The notes beneath the pieces were generated by a model. It worked only from the letters and a program-made list of their open reading frames with translations. It did no database searches and was not told the origin of the DNA. 64,000 bases of DNA from Alphaproteobacteria bacterium (GTDB lineage Bacteria > Pseudomonadota > Alphaproteobacteria > Thalassobaculales > Thalassobaculaceae), in the NCBI GenBank assembly GCA_013203465.1, contig JABMNR010000149.1:24945-88944 (forward strand), read 5' to 3'. Position 1 is the stretch's first letter. Every line of letters begins with the position of its first letter. The position numbers and the translations under genes are program-made. Shown here piece after piece: positions 34,282-44,278 of this stretch.

Positions 34282-35112
34282 TCAGCCGGCCTCCTTCTGG
34301 TGATGAACCACGCGTTGTGGGAACGGTATCTCGATGCCGGCGGCGCCGAGCATCTCTTTCGCGGCCTTGGTGACGGCGAATTTGCAGGACCAGTAGTCGC
34401 TGGTCTTCACCCAGAAACGCATGTTGAGATTTACCGAGCTGTCGGCCAACTCCATCACCATGATCTCCGGCGCCGGGTCGGCCAATGCCCGACCGTCCTT
34501 GGCAATCACCCCGCGCAGGACCTCGAAGGCTTGATCAAGATCGGCGCCGTAGGACACACCAACCCCGATGTCGAGCCGGCGGGTGGCATGGCGCGAGAAG
34601 TTCGAGATGGTGCCGCCGAAGATCGAGGAATTCGGCACGCTGATGTAGATGTTGTCGGCGGTGGCCAGCTCGGTCGCGAACAAACCGACTTCCTTGACCG
34701 TGCCGCCGACACCCGCGGCCGTCACGTAGTCGCCGACCCGGAACGGGCGCAGGAACAACAGCATCACGCCGGCGGCGACGTTGGACAACGTGCCCTGCAA
34801 CGCCAGACCGACCGCCAGGCCGGCGGCACCCAGGACGGCGATGATCGAGGTGGTCGCGACGCCGAACTGGTTGAGGACCGCGATGATCGTGATGATCATC
34901 ACCAGATAGCGCACGACGGAGGCGAAGATCGGACGGAGCGTATCGTCCATCCATTTTATCCGGCCCAGGGCACGGCGCGTACCGGACTGCGCCCAACCGG
35001 CGATGATCCAGCCGGCGATGAGGATCGCGACGGCGCCCAGCACATCGAGACCGTAGGTGGCCAGAACTTCGGTAATCTCGTTACGTAGGATGTCGAGGTC
35101 TTCGCTGGACAT
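34282..35112 (-). CDS. MscS-family mechanosensitive channel
   Basis: A 276-residue small-conductance mechanosensitive channel. An N-terminal helix (residues 15-45) precedes two further membrane segments. The pore-lining and beta-domain region reads AAGLAVGLALQGTLSNVAAGVMLL, then FRPFRVGDYV and VPNSSIFGGTISNFS, diagnostic of MscS. It opens under membrane tension to release solutes in osmotic downshock. The ATG at 35112 is chosen as the start of the family; longer frames overlap the upstream dehydrogenase gene. Confidence 0.93.
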   Translation of the reverse strand: MSSEDLDILRNEITEVLATYGLDVLGAVAILIAGWIIAGWAQSGTRRALGRIKWMDDTLRPIFASVVRYLVMIITIIAVLNQFGVATTSIIAVLGAAGLAVGLALQGTLSNVAAGVMLLFLRPFRVGDYVTAAGVGGTVKEVGLFATELATADNIYISVPNSSIFGGTISNFSRHATRRLDIGVGVSYGADLDQAFEVLRGVIAKDGRALADPAPEIMVMELADSSVNLNMRFWVKTSDYWSCKFAVTKAAKEMLGAAGIEIPFPQRVVHHQKEAG

Positions 35113-35134
35113 AGTGTTCGGTCTCCTGCCGTGA

Positions 35135-36151
35135 TTACCCTCGGGCGCGTTCCGTGAGCTCGACCGCCAATGCGTCCGGAATCTCGATCCCGTCGATCGA
35201 GGCCGCACGCCGCTGCAACCGCCGCTCGCCGGGCAAGCGGGTCCCCTCCTGATCGAGAATTGCCGTGAACATCTCCTCGGCCCGGGCGGTGAAGCCGGTA
35301 CCGCCACCAAAGGCGCGCGGGTCCATCACCAGGATTAGATGGCCGATCGAGGGCGGCGCGCCGGTCGGCTCGAAGAAGGACGACCCTTGATAGCCGAAAT
35401 TCGAGCCGGTCAGCGCGCCGCACAACAGCTCGATCATCAGACCAAGCGCCGCGCCCTTGGCGCCGGCGCCGGTACCGCCGAGCGGCGCCATCGATCCGGC
35501 CAGCGCCGCCTTGGCGTCGGTGGTTGGCCGGCCCCCGGCGTCGAGCGCCCAATCATCGGGAATCGCCTCGCCGCTCTTAGCCGCCAGCACGACCTTGCCC
35601 CGGGCGACGGTCGACACCGACAGATCGATCACCAAGGGTGCCCGGCCGCCGGTCCGTGGACAGGCGAAGGCGATCGGGTTGGTGCCGTACAACGCCGTCT
35701 TGCCGCCCCAGGGGGCGATGGCGGCGGGCGTGTTGGAGAAGGCGATGGCCACCAACCCCTTGTTCGCCGCATCCTCGACGTGATGACCGGCGACACCGAA
35801 ATGGTGGCTGTGCTTGATGCCGATGGCGACGATCCCGGTCTCGCCGACGATCTTGGCGGCGGTGTCGAGACCAAGACGGATCGCCGGGAAGGCGAAGCCG
35901 ATACGCGAGTCGACGTCGAGCACGGCGGCGGCGGTGCGTTCGACGCTCGGCTCGGCGAAGCCGTCGACCTTGCCGCATTTGGCCTGCTCGGCGTAGGGCG
36001 GAACCCGGGCCACTCCGTGGCTTGAGATGCCGTCGGCCTCGGCCCGAACCAACGCCTCGGCGACCGTGCGGGCGATATGCGGCGCCACCTGACTGGCTTC
36101 GAACACGCGGGTGATCAGCTCGGTCAGGTCGGCGGGCGTGAAACGGGTCAC
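35135..36151 (-). CDS. Malate/L-lactate dehydrogenase-family (LDH2/YlbC) oxidoreductase
   Basis: A 338-residue NAD(P)-dependent enzyme of the LDH2 fold, which is not a classical Rossmann protein. Family hallmarks are ADGISSHGVARVP near residue 45 (catalytic His), IKHSHHFGVAGHHVEDAA, and PWGGKTALYGTNPIAFACP. It oxidises a 2-hydroxy acid or reduces an imine or keto acid; the substrate is unknown. It is followed by the mscS gene after 22 bp and is divergent from the peroxiredoxin gene. Confidence 0.9.
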   Translation of the reverse strand: MTRFTPADLTELITRVFEASQVAPHIARTVAEALVRAEADGISSHGVARVPPYAEQAKCGKVDGFAEPSVERTAAAVLDVDSRIGFAFPAIRLGLDTAAKIVGETGIVAIGIKHSHHFGVAGHHVEDAANKGLVAIAFSNTPAAIAPWGGKTALYGTNPIAFACPRTGGRAPLVIDLSVSTVARGKVVLAAKSGEAIPDDWALDAGGRPTTDAKAALAGSMAPLGGTGAGAKGAALGLMIELLCGALTGSNFGYQGSSFFEPTGAPPSIGHLILVMDPRAFGGGTGFTARAEEMFTAILDQEGTRLPGERRLQRRAASIDGIEIPDALAVELTERARG

Positions 36152-36330
36152 GGAAATCTCCCGGTATGGGCGGTTACGACGGGTCGTCGATATCCTGGCG
36201 GGCCGGTGGTGGCAAGCATGGTGGCGGGTTGCGGATTCCTGTGTGCGTGATGCATCGACTGGCGTTAGGGTTCACGCAAGGCGGCGTCACCATCCAAGGG
36301 GCGCCAGGTTAACATACAGGAGAAGAGGTT

Positions 36331-36993
36331 ATGGCATTACGACTAGGCGATACCGCCCCTGATTTCACCGCGCAGACCACCGAGGGAACGGTCCGCTTTC
36401 ACGAGTGGATTGGCGATGGTTGGGCCATCCTGTTTTCGCATCCCAAGGATTTCACGCCGGTCTGCACCACCGAACTCGGCTACATGGCCAAACTCGCGCC
36501 GGAATTCGCCAAGCGCAACACCAAGGTGATCGGCCTCAGTGTCGATCCGGTCGACAATCACGCCAAATGGGCGCTCGACATCGAGGAGACCCAGGGGGCG
36601 AAGCCGAATTACCCGATGATCGGCGACACCGACCTTGCCGTCTCGAAGCTCTACAACATGCTGCCGGCAAGCGAGGGTGGAACCTCCGAGGGGCGGACGG
36701 CGGCCACCAACGCCACGGTGCGCAACGTGTTCATCGTCGGCCCGGACAAGAAGATCAAGCTGATCATCGTCTACCCGATGAGCACCGGCCGCAACTTCGA
36801 CGAGGTGCTGCGGGTGCTCGACTCCCTGCAGCTCACCGCCAAGCATCAGGTGGCGACCCCGGTGAACTGGCAGCTGGGCGGCGAGGTCATCATCGTCCCG
36901 GCGGTAAGTGACGAGGACGCCAAGAAGAAGTTCCCCGGCGGCTGGCGCGCCGAGAAACCCTATCTGCGTTACGTGCCGCAGCCCAAGGGATGA
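36331..36993 (+). CDS. 1-Cys peroxiredoxin (Prx6 type)
   Basis: A 220-residue peroxidase that reduces H2O2 and organic peroxides in the cytosol. The peroxidatic Cys lies in SHPKDFTPVCTTELG. The Prx6-type extended C-terminal half includes IGDTDLAVSKLYNMLP and TPVNWQLGGEVIIVP. A ribosome-binding site GGAGAAGAGG lies just upstream. It stands alone, with the 2-hydroxy acid dehydrogenase divergent. Confidence 0.94.
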   Translation: MALRLGDTAPDFTAQTTEGTVRFHEWIGDGWAILFSHPKDFTPVCTTELGYMAKLAPEFAKRNTKVIGLSVDPVDNHAKWALDIEETQGAKPNYPMIGDTDLAVSKLYNMLPASEGGTSEGRTAATNATVRNVFIVGPDKKIKLIIVYPMSTGRNFDEVLRVLDSLQLTAKHQVATPVNWQLGGEVIIVPAVSDEDAKKKFPGGWRAEKPYLRYVPQPKG

Positions 36994-38310
<1,317 letters not shown>

Positions 38311-38313
38311 CGC

Positions 38314-39198
38314 TTACCCAAGCCCCAGGCCCTGCAACGCCGCCTTGATACGGCCTTGATGGGCGGCGTCCGGCATGGTCATCGGCTGGCGCGGCAGGCC
38401 GGAGGGGCAGCCTTGGACGCTTTGCGCGAACTTGGTCGAGGCCGGCAGGTTGTCGTGCGGCATCATCGCGTTCCACACCCGCAGCAGCTTGAGGTGCAGC
38501 GTATGGGCGGTTTTGTGATCGCCGGCCTTGACCGCGTCCCACAGCGCCACCGAAGGGCGCGGGGCGGCCGACAGGATGGCGGCGATCGAGCCATGGGCGC
38601 CGAGGGCGTAGGACGGGTACATCAAGGCGTCGACCGCGCTGAAGATCCGGCTGTCGGGCTTGGCGTCGGCCATCAGGTCGGCGAACAGCTTGAGGTCGCC
38701 AGCCGATTGCTTGACGCCGATCACCCCCGGCACCTCGTCCATGATCCGCAGCAGCAACGCCGGCGACAGGTAGGTCCATGGCACCACGTTGTAGATGATC
38801 ACGTCGCGACCGGTTTCGCCGACCAGGGTGCGGAAATGCTCGACCATCGCGTCGTCGCTTGGCCGGAACAGGTAGTGCACCGGCGTGACCTGAAGCGCCG
38901 CCACGTCCACATCGGCGAGTAATTTGCCCCGCCGCACCGCCTCGCGGGTGCTGTCGCAGATGATGCCGGCGATCACCGGTACCCGTCCGGCGGCGTCCTC
39001 GACGGCGGCGGTGACCAGATCGCGGGTTTCCTCGGCGTCCAGTGTGTGGCCCTCGCCGGTAGAGCCTCCGACGGCCACCCCATGCGCGCCCTCGCCGATC
39101 AACCAGTCGATCTGCGTCGCCGCCGCGCCGTAATCGATGGCGCCGTTGGCGTCGAACGGCGTGGTCGCCGGCGGTATCACCCCCGCAAGTTCAGTCAT
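38314..39198 (-). CDS. Dihydrodipicolinate synthase (DapA)-family aldolase
   Basis: A 294-residue TIM-barrel class I aldolase. GVIPPATTPFDANG begins the barrel and VGGSTGEGHTL binds the carboxylate. IIYNVVPWTYLS corresponds to the Tyr strand and VIGVKQSAGD holds the Schiff-base Lys. Unlike housekeeping DapA it has no lysine-pathway neighbours, so it may act on a keto-sugar or aromatic catabolite. Its 3' end is only 4 bp from the convergent pobA stop. Confidence 0.88.
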   Translation of the reverse strand: MTELAGVIPPATTPFDANGAIDYGAAATQIDWLIGEGAHGVAVGGSTGEGHTLDAEETRDLVTAAVEDAAGRVPVIAGIICDSTREAVRRGKLLADVDVAALQVTPVHYLFRPSDDAMVEHFRTLVGETGRDVIIYNVVPWTYLSPALLLRIMDEVPGVIGVKQSAGDLKLFADLMADAKPDSRIFSAVDALMYPSYALGAHGSIAAILSAAPRPSVALWDAVKAGDHKTAHTLHLKLLRVWNAMMPHDNLPASTKFAQSVQGCPSGLPRQPMTMPDAAHQGRIKAALQGLGLG

Positions 39199-39288
39199 GG
39201 CTGTACCTTCCCTGGAAATTTTTCGCTATTGCGCCTGAATTCATTGCGCCCGAAATTGGGGCCGTGGGCAAGGGCGGCCACCGATTGG

Positions 39289-39678
39289 TCAGGCGATCCG
39301 CTCCCAGGTCAGCTCCCGGTGCTCGGTGGTGCCGGCTTTTGGGCGCGGCGGCGGGGTGAGGACCAAGCGCTCGCCATCCCAGCGCACCCCACGCACCTGG
39401 TCGCTGCCCTGGCGCGAGGAGTCGGAGGTGCCGTCCACCCGGGTCGACAGCGTTGCGCCGTCGCAGTGGTAGCTCCCCATATAGGACATGTACTCCCGCG
39501 CGGGCGCGTCGTCCGGCAAGCCGGTCCGGCCATCGCACAAGGCGGCGATCATGCGCCCGGTCTCGGCGAAGGTGACCATGCCGATCGGCGCCGGGCCATA
39601 GGGCGCGGGCAGCGGATTGCCGTCCGGATCCCAGGCGCGCGTGCTAACCAGCCGCCAGGTGCCGATGATGGATGCCAT
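39289..39678 (-). CDS. Lipocalin-like domain protein
   Basis: A 129-residue cytosolic protein. It starts IIGTWRLVSTRA and continues PIGMVTFAETGRMIAALCDG and REYMSYMGSYHCDGATL, the Lipocalin_5-type barrel. It ends with the paired pattern VRWDGERLVLTPPP and RELTWERIA. It would bind a small hydrophobic ligand, but none can be named. ATG 39678 is chosen because the domain begins there. It is divergent from the amidase, 83 bp away. Confidence 0.82.
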   Translation of the reverse strand: MASIIGTWRLVSTRAWDPDGNPLPAPYGPAPIGMVTFAETGRMIAALCDGRTGLPDDAPAREYMSYMGSYHCDGATLSTRVDGTSDSSRQGSDQVRGVRWDGERLVLTPPPRPKAGTTEHRELTWERIA

Positions 39679-39761
39679 GTGGGGTCTCCGGGTAGACGCG
39701 TTTGCTTGATCTTCGTGCCGGCCGACGTTCTGATGGCGTCTGCCGTTAACCGGAGGACACC

Positions 39762-41189
39762 ATGCCCGCATCCGAGCTGATCGCCAAGACCGCCACCGAG
39801 ATTGTTGGACTGCTGCGCCAGGGCGAGGTTACACCGCACGATCTGCTTGATGCCCTGGCGGCGCGGGTTGCCGAGGTCGACGGGGCGGTCAATGCGCTGC
39901 CGACCCTGTGTTTCGAGCGGGCGCATGACCGGGCCAAGGCGCTTACGGATAAACCGCCGACGGAACGTGGGGTGCTGGCGGGCATGCCGGTGGCGATCAA
40001 GGATTTGCTGGACGTGGCCGGCGTGCGCTCGACCCAGGGCTCGCCGATCTTCGCCGACCATGTGCCGGAGCGCTCCGACGTGACCGTCGAGATGCTGGAG
40101 CAGGCAGGCGGCCTAATCTACGCCAAGTCCAACACCCCGGAATTCGGCGCCGGCGCCAACACTTTCAACGAGGTATTCGGCCGTACCCTCAACCCTTGGG
40201 ATACGACCAAGAGCTGCGCCGGTTCGTCCGGCGGCTCGGCGGTGGCATTGGCGACCGGCATGGCATGGCTGGCGTCGGGTTCGGATTTGGGCGGCAGCTT
40301 GCGCAACCCGGCCAGCTTCTGCGGCGTTGTCGGCTTCCGGCCGAGCCCGGGGCGGGTGGCGCATGGCCCGTCGGCCACGCCGTTCATGACCATGTCGGTC
40401 GAAGGACCGATGGCGCGGACGGTACCCGACGTGGCGTTGATGCTGGACGCTATGTCCGGTCGCCATCCGGTCGACCCGATTTCCCTGGAAAAGCCGGCTA
40501 CCTCGTTTGTCGACGCCGTCGCCCAGCGCCGCCGGCCGGCCAAGGTGGCGTTCAGCATCGACCTCGGCGGCATCACCCCGGTCGATCCCGAGGTGGCGCG
40601 CATCGTCGAGGCCGCCGCCCGGCGGTTCGAGGATATGGGAGTAGCCGTTGTCGAGGCGACGCCAGACTTCAGCGACGTGCAGGAAATCTTCCAGACCCTG
40701 CGCGCCATGCAGTTCGCCACCGCCAAGCGGGCGTTGCTGACAACTCACCGCGACCAGTTGAAACCCGAGGTGATCTGGAACATCGAGAAGGGGTTGGCGC
40801 TAACCATGGAGGAAATCGCGTCGGCCGAGCTGGCGCGTGGCCGGCTCTATCAGCGGGTCGAGACATTCTTCCGCGACTACGATCTGCTTCTGTCACCAGC
40901 GACCATCGTGCCGCCCTATCCGGTCGAACAGCGCTACGTGGAATCCTGCGGCGGGCACAGCTTCTCGAACTACATCGAGTGGTGCACGGTGGCCTATGCC
41001 ATCACCTGCGCGAGTTGTCCGGCGGTGTCGGTTCCGGCGGGGTTTACGGCGAGCGGCTTGCCGGTCGGCTTGCAGATCGCCGGCAGGCCTCGGGGTGAGG
41101 CCGATCTGTTGAGCGCCGCCGCGTTGTACGAAGAGGCGGCCGGTCTAGCGAACAAGATACCGATCGACCCGATCACGCCGGCTGCATAG
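39762..41189 (+). CDS. Amidase-signature-family enzyme
   Basis: A 475-residue hydrolase with the Ser-cisSer-Lys triad. Lys is in MPVAIKDLLDVAG, cis-Ser in CAGSSGGSAVALATG, and the nucleophile Ser in ASGSDLGGSLRNPASFCG. It hydrolyses an amide, possibly an aryl or acyl amide, in the cytosol. The C-terminal WCTVAYAITCASCPAVSVPAGFT is family-like. No gatCB neighbours are present, so it is not the tRNA amidotransferase subunit. Confidence 0.92.
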   Translation: MPASELIAKTATEIVGLLRQGEVTPHDLLDALAARVAEVDGAVNALPTLCFERAHDRAKALTDKPPTERGVLAGMPVAIKDLLDVAGVRSTQGSPIFADHVPERSDVTVEMLEQAGGLIYAKSNTPEFGAGANTFNEVFGRTLNPWDTTKSCAGSSGGSAVALATGMAWLASGSDLGGSLRNPASFCGVVGFRPSPGRVAHGPSATPFMTMSVEGPMARTVPDVALMLDAMSGRHPVDPISLEKPATSFVDAVAQRRRPAKVAFSIDLGGITPVDPEVARIVEAAARRFEDMGVAVVEATPDFSDVQEIFQTLRAMQFATAKRALLTTHRDQLKPEVIWNIEKGLALTMEEIASAELARGRLYQRVETFFRDYDLLLSPATIVPPYPVEQRYVESCGGHSFSNYIEWCTVAYAITCASCPAVSVPAGFTASGLPVGLQIAGRPRGEADLLSAAALYEEAAGLANKIPIDPITPAA

Positions 41190-41202
41190 GACTATAAAAT
41201 AA

Positions 41203-41934
41203 TCAGTAGACCTCGCCGGGGCGGCGCTGGAACAAGGTGTTGTGCCGCACCGGGCGTGGATCGAAGTCCGGGTGCACCGTGTAGTAATACAGCGCGATCG
41301 ACTTGCGGGTGACCCCCTCGGGACAGGCCAGCGGCTCGGGGTGGCCATGGTACGAGGTCGAGGTGGTCTCGAAGATCACGCAGGTACCGGCGTCCGGCTT
41401 TACCCGGCGCGCGCACCGGCTCATGTCACGGTTCCATAGCTCCAGATCGCCGCCCCACGCCGCGCGCCAATCCTTGTTCAGATAAATCAGCACGTTCAAC
41501 CGGCGTTGCAGGGCGGTGTATTCATGGATGTTGAAATCGGCGTGAACCTTCAACAGACCGCCCGGCAGGATCTGATGGACACCGCCACCATACAGCCAAG
41601 GGTCGCCCAGCAACCCTTTGATTCCCGTCAGCTCTTGTAAGAAACACAAGAACATCATGGAGTTGAGTTGCCACATCGCCTCCCGGATGACCGGCGGCAT
41701 GCGCAACTCGACGCTGTAATCCGGCGTGGTGTCCAGCTTCTTGGTGTCCGGTGTGTCCTTGCGATGCCAGTAGGGCGACTCGGGTGGCGGGAAGTGGTCG
41801 AGGATCGCATCGACCTTCTCGGCGGCCAGGAAGTTCCGCAGCACGACATGGGGAAACGGCTGGGCAGAGGCGAAGCCCGCTCGTTCGGCGTGAGCGAGTG
41901 TGATCAGCCGATCGAGATCGAACCAATAATTCAC
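41203..41934 (-). CDS. 2OG-Fe(II) oxygenase (prolyl-4-hydroxylase-like)
   Basis: A 243-residue non-haem iron enzyme. The ligands are visible as LLKVHADFNIHEY (HxD), a distal His in SYHGHPEPL, and a 2-oxoglutarate-binding Arg in VTRKSIALYYY. The N-terminal half is helical (ASAQPFPHVVLRNFLAAEKV). It may hydroxylate a protein or a small molecule. It stands alone on the minus strand, its 3' end just after the amidase stop. Confidence 0.88.
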   Translation of the reverse strand: MNYWFDLDRLITLAHAERAGFASAQPFPHVVLRNFLAAEKVDAILDHFPPPESPYWHRKDTPDTKKLDTTPDYSVELRMPPVIREAMWQLNSMMFLCFLQELTGIKGLLGDPWLYGGGVHQILPGGLLKVHADFNIHEYTALQRRLNVLIYLNKDWRAAWGGDLELWNRDMSRCARRVKPDAGTCVIFETTSTSYHGHPEPLACPEGVTRKSIALYYYTVHPDFDPRPVRHNTLFQRRPGEVY

Positions 41935-41998
41935 AGGTACTCCTCGTACGTTGGCGTCTTCCCAACGGTCTCCGGATTAATAGCCGGTCGAGCGCGGG

Positions 41999-42796
41999 TC
42001 AATCGAACCGTACCTCGACACGCCCAAGGAGCCCGAAATCGGCGGTCACCGCCTCGCCCGCCGCCGCCTGATACGGCGCGGTGGTGGTGCCGGTGGTGAC
42101 GTAATCACCGGCCTTGAGCGCCCGGCCGCGTTCGGCCAAGGCGTTGGCGAGCCACGCCGCCGCCGCGAACGGTCCGCCCTCGACGTTGGCGCCGGAGCCC
42201 TCGCGCACGGTCTCGCCCTTCGCCGTCAGTCGTACCGGCAAGCCGAGCAGGTCCAGCGTGTTGAAATCCGCGATGGCCGCACCCTTGATCCAATGGCCAT
42301 GGGCGCCATCGTCGGCAATCAACGACGGCCCACCCGCCTCGGTCCACGGCTCGAACGGTGTGTCGACGATTTCGATGGCCGGCAGTACCGCCCGGGTCAC
42401 GGCCCGCACCGCGTCGGCGTCGAACGGCGCCTTGGCCGGATCGAGATCGTCACCGATCAACAGCGCGATCTCCGGCTCGACGACACGTAGGAACCAGCCG
42501 TCGCGTGACAGCTTGGCGGGCGACTCGCTGGTCATCGACGACAGCAGGATGCCAAAGAATGGGCCGTCGACCCTCAGCAGCGTGCGCGCACCCTGATTGG
42601 TGGCGCCGATCTTGTAGCCGATGGGATGGGTGCCGCTTTCTTGGCAGCGTTTGGCGATCACCGCGTCCTGGATGGCGTAGGCATCATCAAGGCCACGCGG
42701 CCGCGCGTGCCCGGGCAGCGCGTTCAACGTCGCGCCCCGACGCCGATGGTCCAACAAGATGTCCGCCGCCTCGATCGTGTTGCCCTGCTCGGTCAT
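41999..42796 (-). CDS. 2-keto-4-pentenoate hydratase/FAA hydrolase-superfamily protein
   Basis: A 265-residue enzyme of the MhpD type, which adds water to 2-oxopent-4-enoate in meta-cleavage catabolism. The fold reads DAYAIQDAVIAKRC, GYKIGATNQGARTLL, VEPEIALLIGDDL (metal Glu) and LPAIEIVDTPFE. No ring-cleavage dioxygenase is adjacent, so an unrelated keto acid is possible. It lies upstream of the oxygenase with a 64-bp gap and downstream of birA on the same strand. Confidence 0.88.
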   Translation of the reverse strand: MTEQGNTIEAADILLDHRRRGATLNALPGHARPRGLDDAYAIQDAVIAKRCQESGTHPIGYKIGATNQGARTLLRVDGPFFGILLSSMTSESPAKLSRDGWFLRVVEPEIALLIGDDLDPAKAPFDADAVRAVTRAVLPAIEIVDTPFEPWTEAGGPSLIADDGAHGHWIKGAAIADFNTLDLLGLPVRLTAKGETVREGSGANVEGGPFAAAAWLANALAERGRALKAGDYVTTGTTTAPYQAAAGEAVTADFGLLGRVEVRFD

Positions 42797-42837
42797 GCTT
42801 CTGCCCCTCGTTTTTGCCCGTCCGTCCGGACGATAGC

Positions 42838-43617
42838 CTATCCGACCGGGAACGTGGATGCGGCGTTTGGGGCGCCAAGCAGCACGTCACCGGCCGAGAT
42901 CCGCCGCCGCGTTCCGTCAGCCGTGTCGACAAGGGCATGGCCGTTCGGATCGAGTCCGACGAAGGTGCCTCGGATCGTACCGTCGGGGCGGTCGGAGACG
43001 CGGATCGTCACCGAGCCGCCGAGCCCGGCCAACAGCGTGGCCATCGCTTCACGGGTGCCGCGCAGCCCATCCCGGCGCCAGGCGGCGCGGGCGGTGCGGA
43101 ACGCCGTGGTCAGTTCCGGCAGCACGGTGTCCCGATCGGTTGGCTGCCGGGCGATCGCGTTTAGATGGGTGGTGGGGTAGGGCAGATCGCCGGCCGGCGG
43201 AGTGGTGATGTTCAAACCGATGCCGACCACCACCCAGCCGACCCCTGATTCCGGCCCGTCACCGCTCTCCAACAGGATGCCGGCGATCTTGGCGCCGTCG
43301 ACCAGCACGTCATTTGGCCACTTGATTTTTACCGATTCGGGGGCCGTCGCGTGTCGCGATACCAGTTCGTGCAGCGCCAGCGCCGCCACCATTGACAGGC
43401 TCCAAACCGGTGGGTCGTCATCCCGCGGCCGTACCACCATCGACCAATGCAGGTTGCCGGCCGGACTGTCCCAGCGGCGCGCGTGCCGACCCCGCCCCGC
43501 CGTCTGAATCCGGGCCGAGACGACAGTGCCGTCCGGCGTCCCGTTACCAGCCAGGCGCTTAGCCAGGGTGTTGGTGCTGTCGACAGTGTCCAGATCATGC
43601 AGAGGAGCGTCGGCCAT
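42838..43617 (-). CDS. birA: Biotin--[acetyl-CoA-carboxylase] ligase
   Basis: A 259-residue ligase that attaches biotin to the acetyl-CoA carboxylase carrier protein. The core motif GRGRHARRWDSPAGNLHWS binds biotinyl-AMP, with SVKIKWPNDVLVDGAKIAGIL after it. The N-terminal DNA-binding domain of E. coli BirA is absent, as in many alphaproteobacteria, so it does not repress biotin genes. Its C-terminal domain is SH3-like. It is divergent from the MaoC gene. Confidence 0.94.
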   Translation of the reverse strand: MADAPLHDLDTVDSTNTLAKRLAGNGTPDGTVVSARIQTAGRGRHARRWDSPAGNLHWSMVVRPRDDDPPVWSLSMVAALALHELVSRHATAPESVKIKWPNDVLVDGAKIAGILLESGDGPESGVGWVVVGIGLNITTPPAGDLPYPTTHLNAIARQPTDRDTVLPELTTAFRTARAAWRRDGLRGTREAMATLLAGLGGSVTIRVSDRPDGTIRGTFVGLDPNGHALVDTADGTRRRISAGDVLLGAPNAASTFPVG

Positions 43618-43711
43618 GGCGTCCGAGTACGGTCAGGTGACGGTCGACGGTGCGGCGCCCGGGCGGCGATGTCCAGTCCAAGTCGGCACGAGACGATCGC
43701 GGGCGGTTCGC

Positions 43712-43771
43712 TTGCTCGGTTCGGGGCGGGATTGTATCATCCGCGCCGCCGTATTATGTTGCAGTGCACAA
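43712..43771 (+). promoter_or_regulatory. Candidate promoter and TGCA-type operator upstream of the MaoC gene
   Basis: TTGCTC (43712-43717), a 17-base spacer and TATCAT (43735-43740) make a plausible sigma-70 promoter. At 43759-43771, about 19 bases past the -10, is TTGCAGTGCACAA, similar to the TGC/GCA-rich sites bound by the polyhydroxyalkanoate regulator PhaR in alphaproteobacteria. A repressor here would block initial transcription. The PhaR link rests on motif memory only. Confidence 0.45.
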
Positions 43772-43833
43772 TGGTTTGCTCCATGAGAGCGGCCCCTGGA
43801 TTTGCAGGACGGTGGATCGAGCGGGAGACGTGA

Positions 43834-44274
43834 ATGACGACGGTCGGACAATACTATCTTGAGGACCTCGCGGTCGGCATGATGGCCGATTACGAGCGGG
43901 CGGTGACCGAGGACATGATCGAATCCTTCGCCGATGTTTCCGGTGATTACAACCCGCTGCATCTCGACGAGGACTACGCCCAAACCACGATGTTCAAGGG
44001 CCGGATCGCCCACGGCATCCTGTCGGCCTCGTTCATCTCCAAGGTGTTCGGCACCATCATGCCCGGCAAGGGCTCGGTCTACATCTCGCAGAACCTGCGT
44101 TTCCTGGCGCCGGTGCGGATCGGCGACACGGTGGTCACCTCGGTCGAGGTCACCGACATCAACATCGAGAAGAAGCGGGTGAGCTTCAAATCCCGCTGCC
44201 GGGTCGACCGAACGGTGGTGGTCGACGGCGACGCCTTGATCTTCGTGCCGACGCGGGCGCGGGCGGCGGCCTAA
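43834..44274 (+). CDS. MaoC-family (R)-specific enoyl-CoA hydratase
   Basis: A 146-residue single hot-dog-fold hydratase. The active-site pattern is SGDYNPLHLDEDYA (Asp and His), followed by FKGRIAHGILSASFIS and LRFLAPVRIGDTV. It is similar to PhaJ-type enzymes that supply (R)-3-hydroxyacyl-CoA. It is followed 4 bp later by ribF, and its own promoter region carries a TGCA-type motif. It is not part of a fatty-acid operon here. Confidence 0.9.
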   Translation: MTTVGQYYLEDLAVGMMADYERAVTEDMIESFADVSGDYNPLHLDEDYAQTTMFKGRIAHGILSASFISKVFGTIMPGKGSVYISQNLRFLAPVRIGDTVVTSVEVTDINIEKKRVSFKSRCRVDRTVVVDGDALIFVPTRARAAA

Positions 44275-44278
44275 GCCC

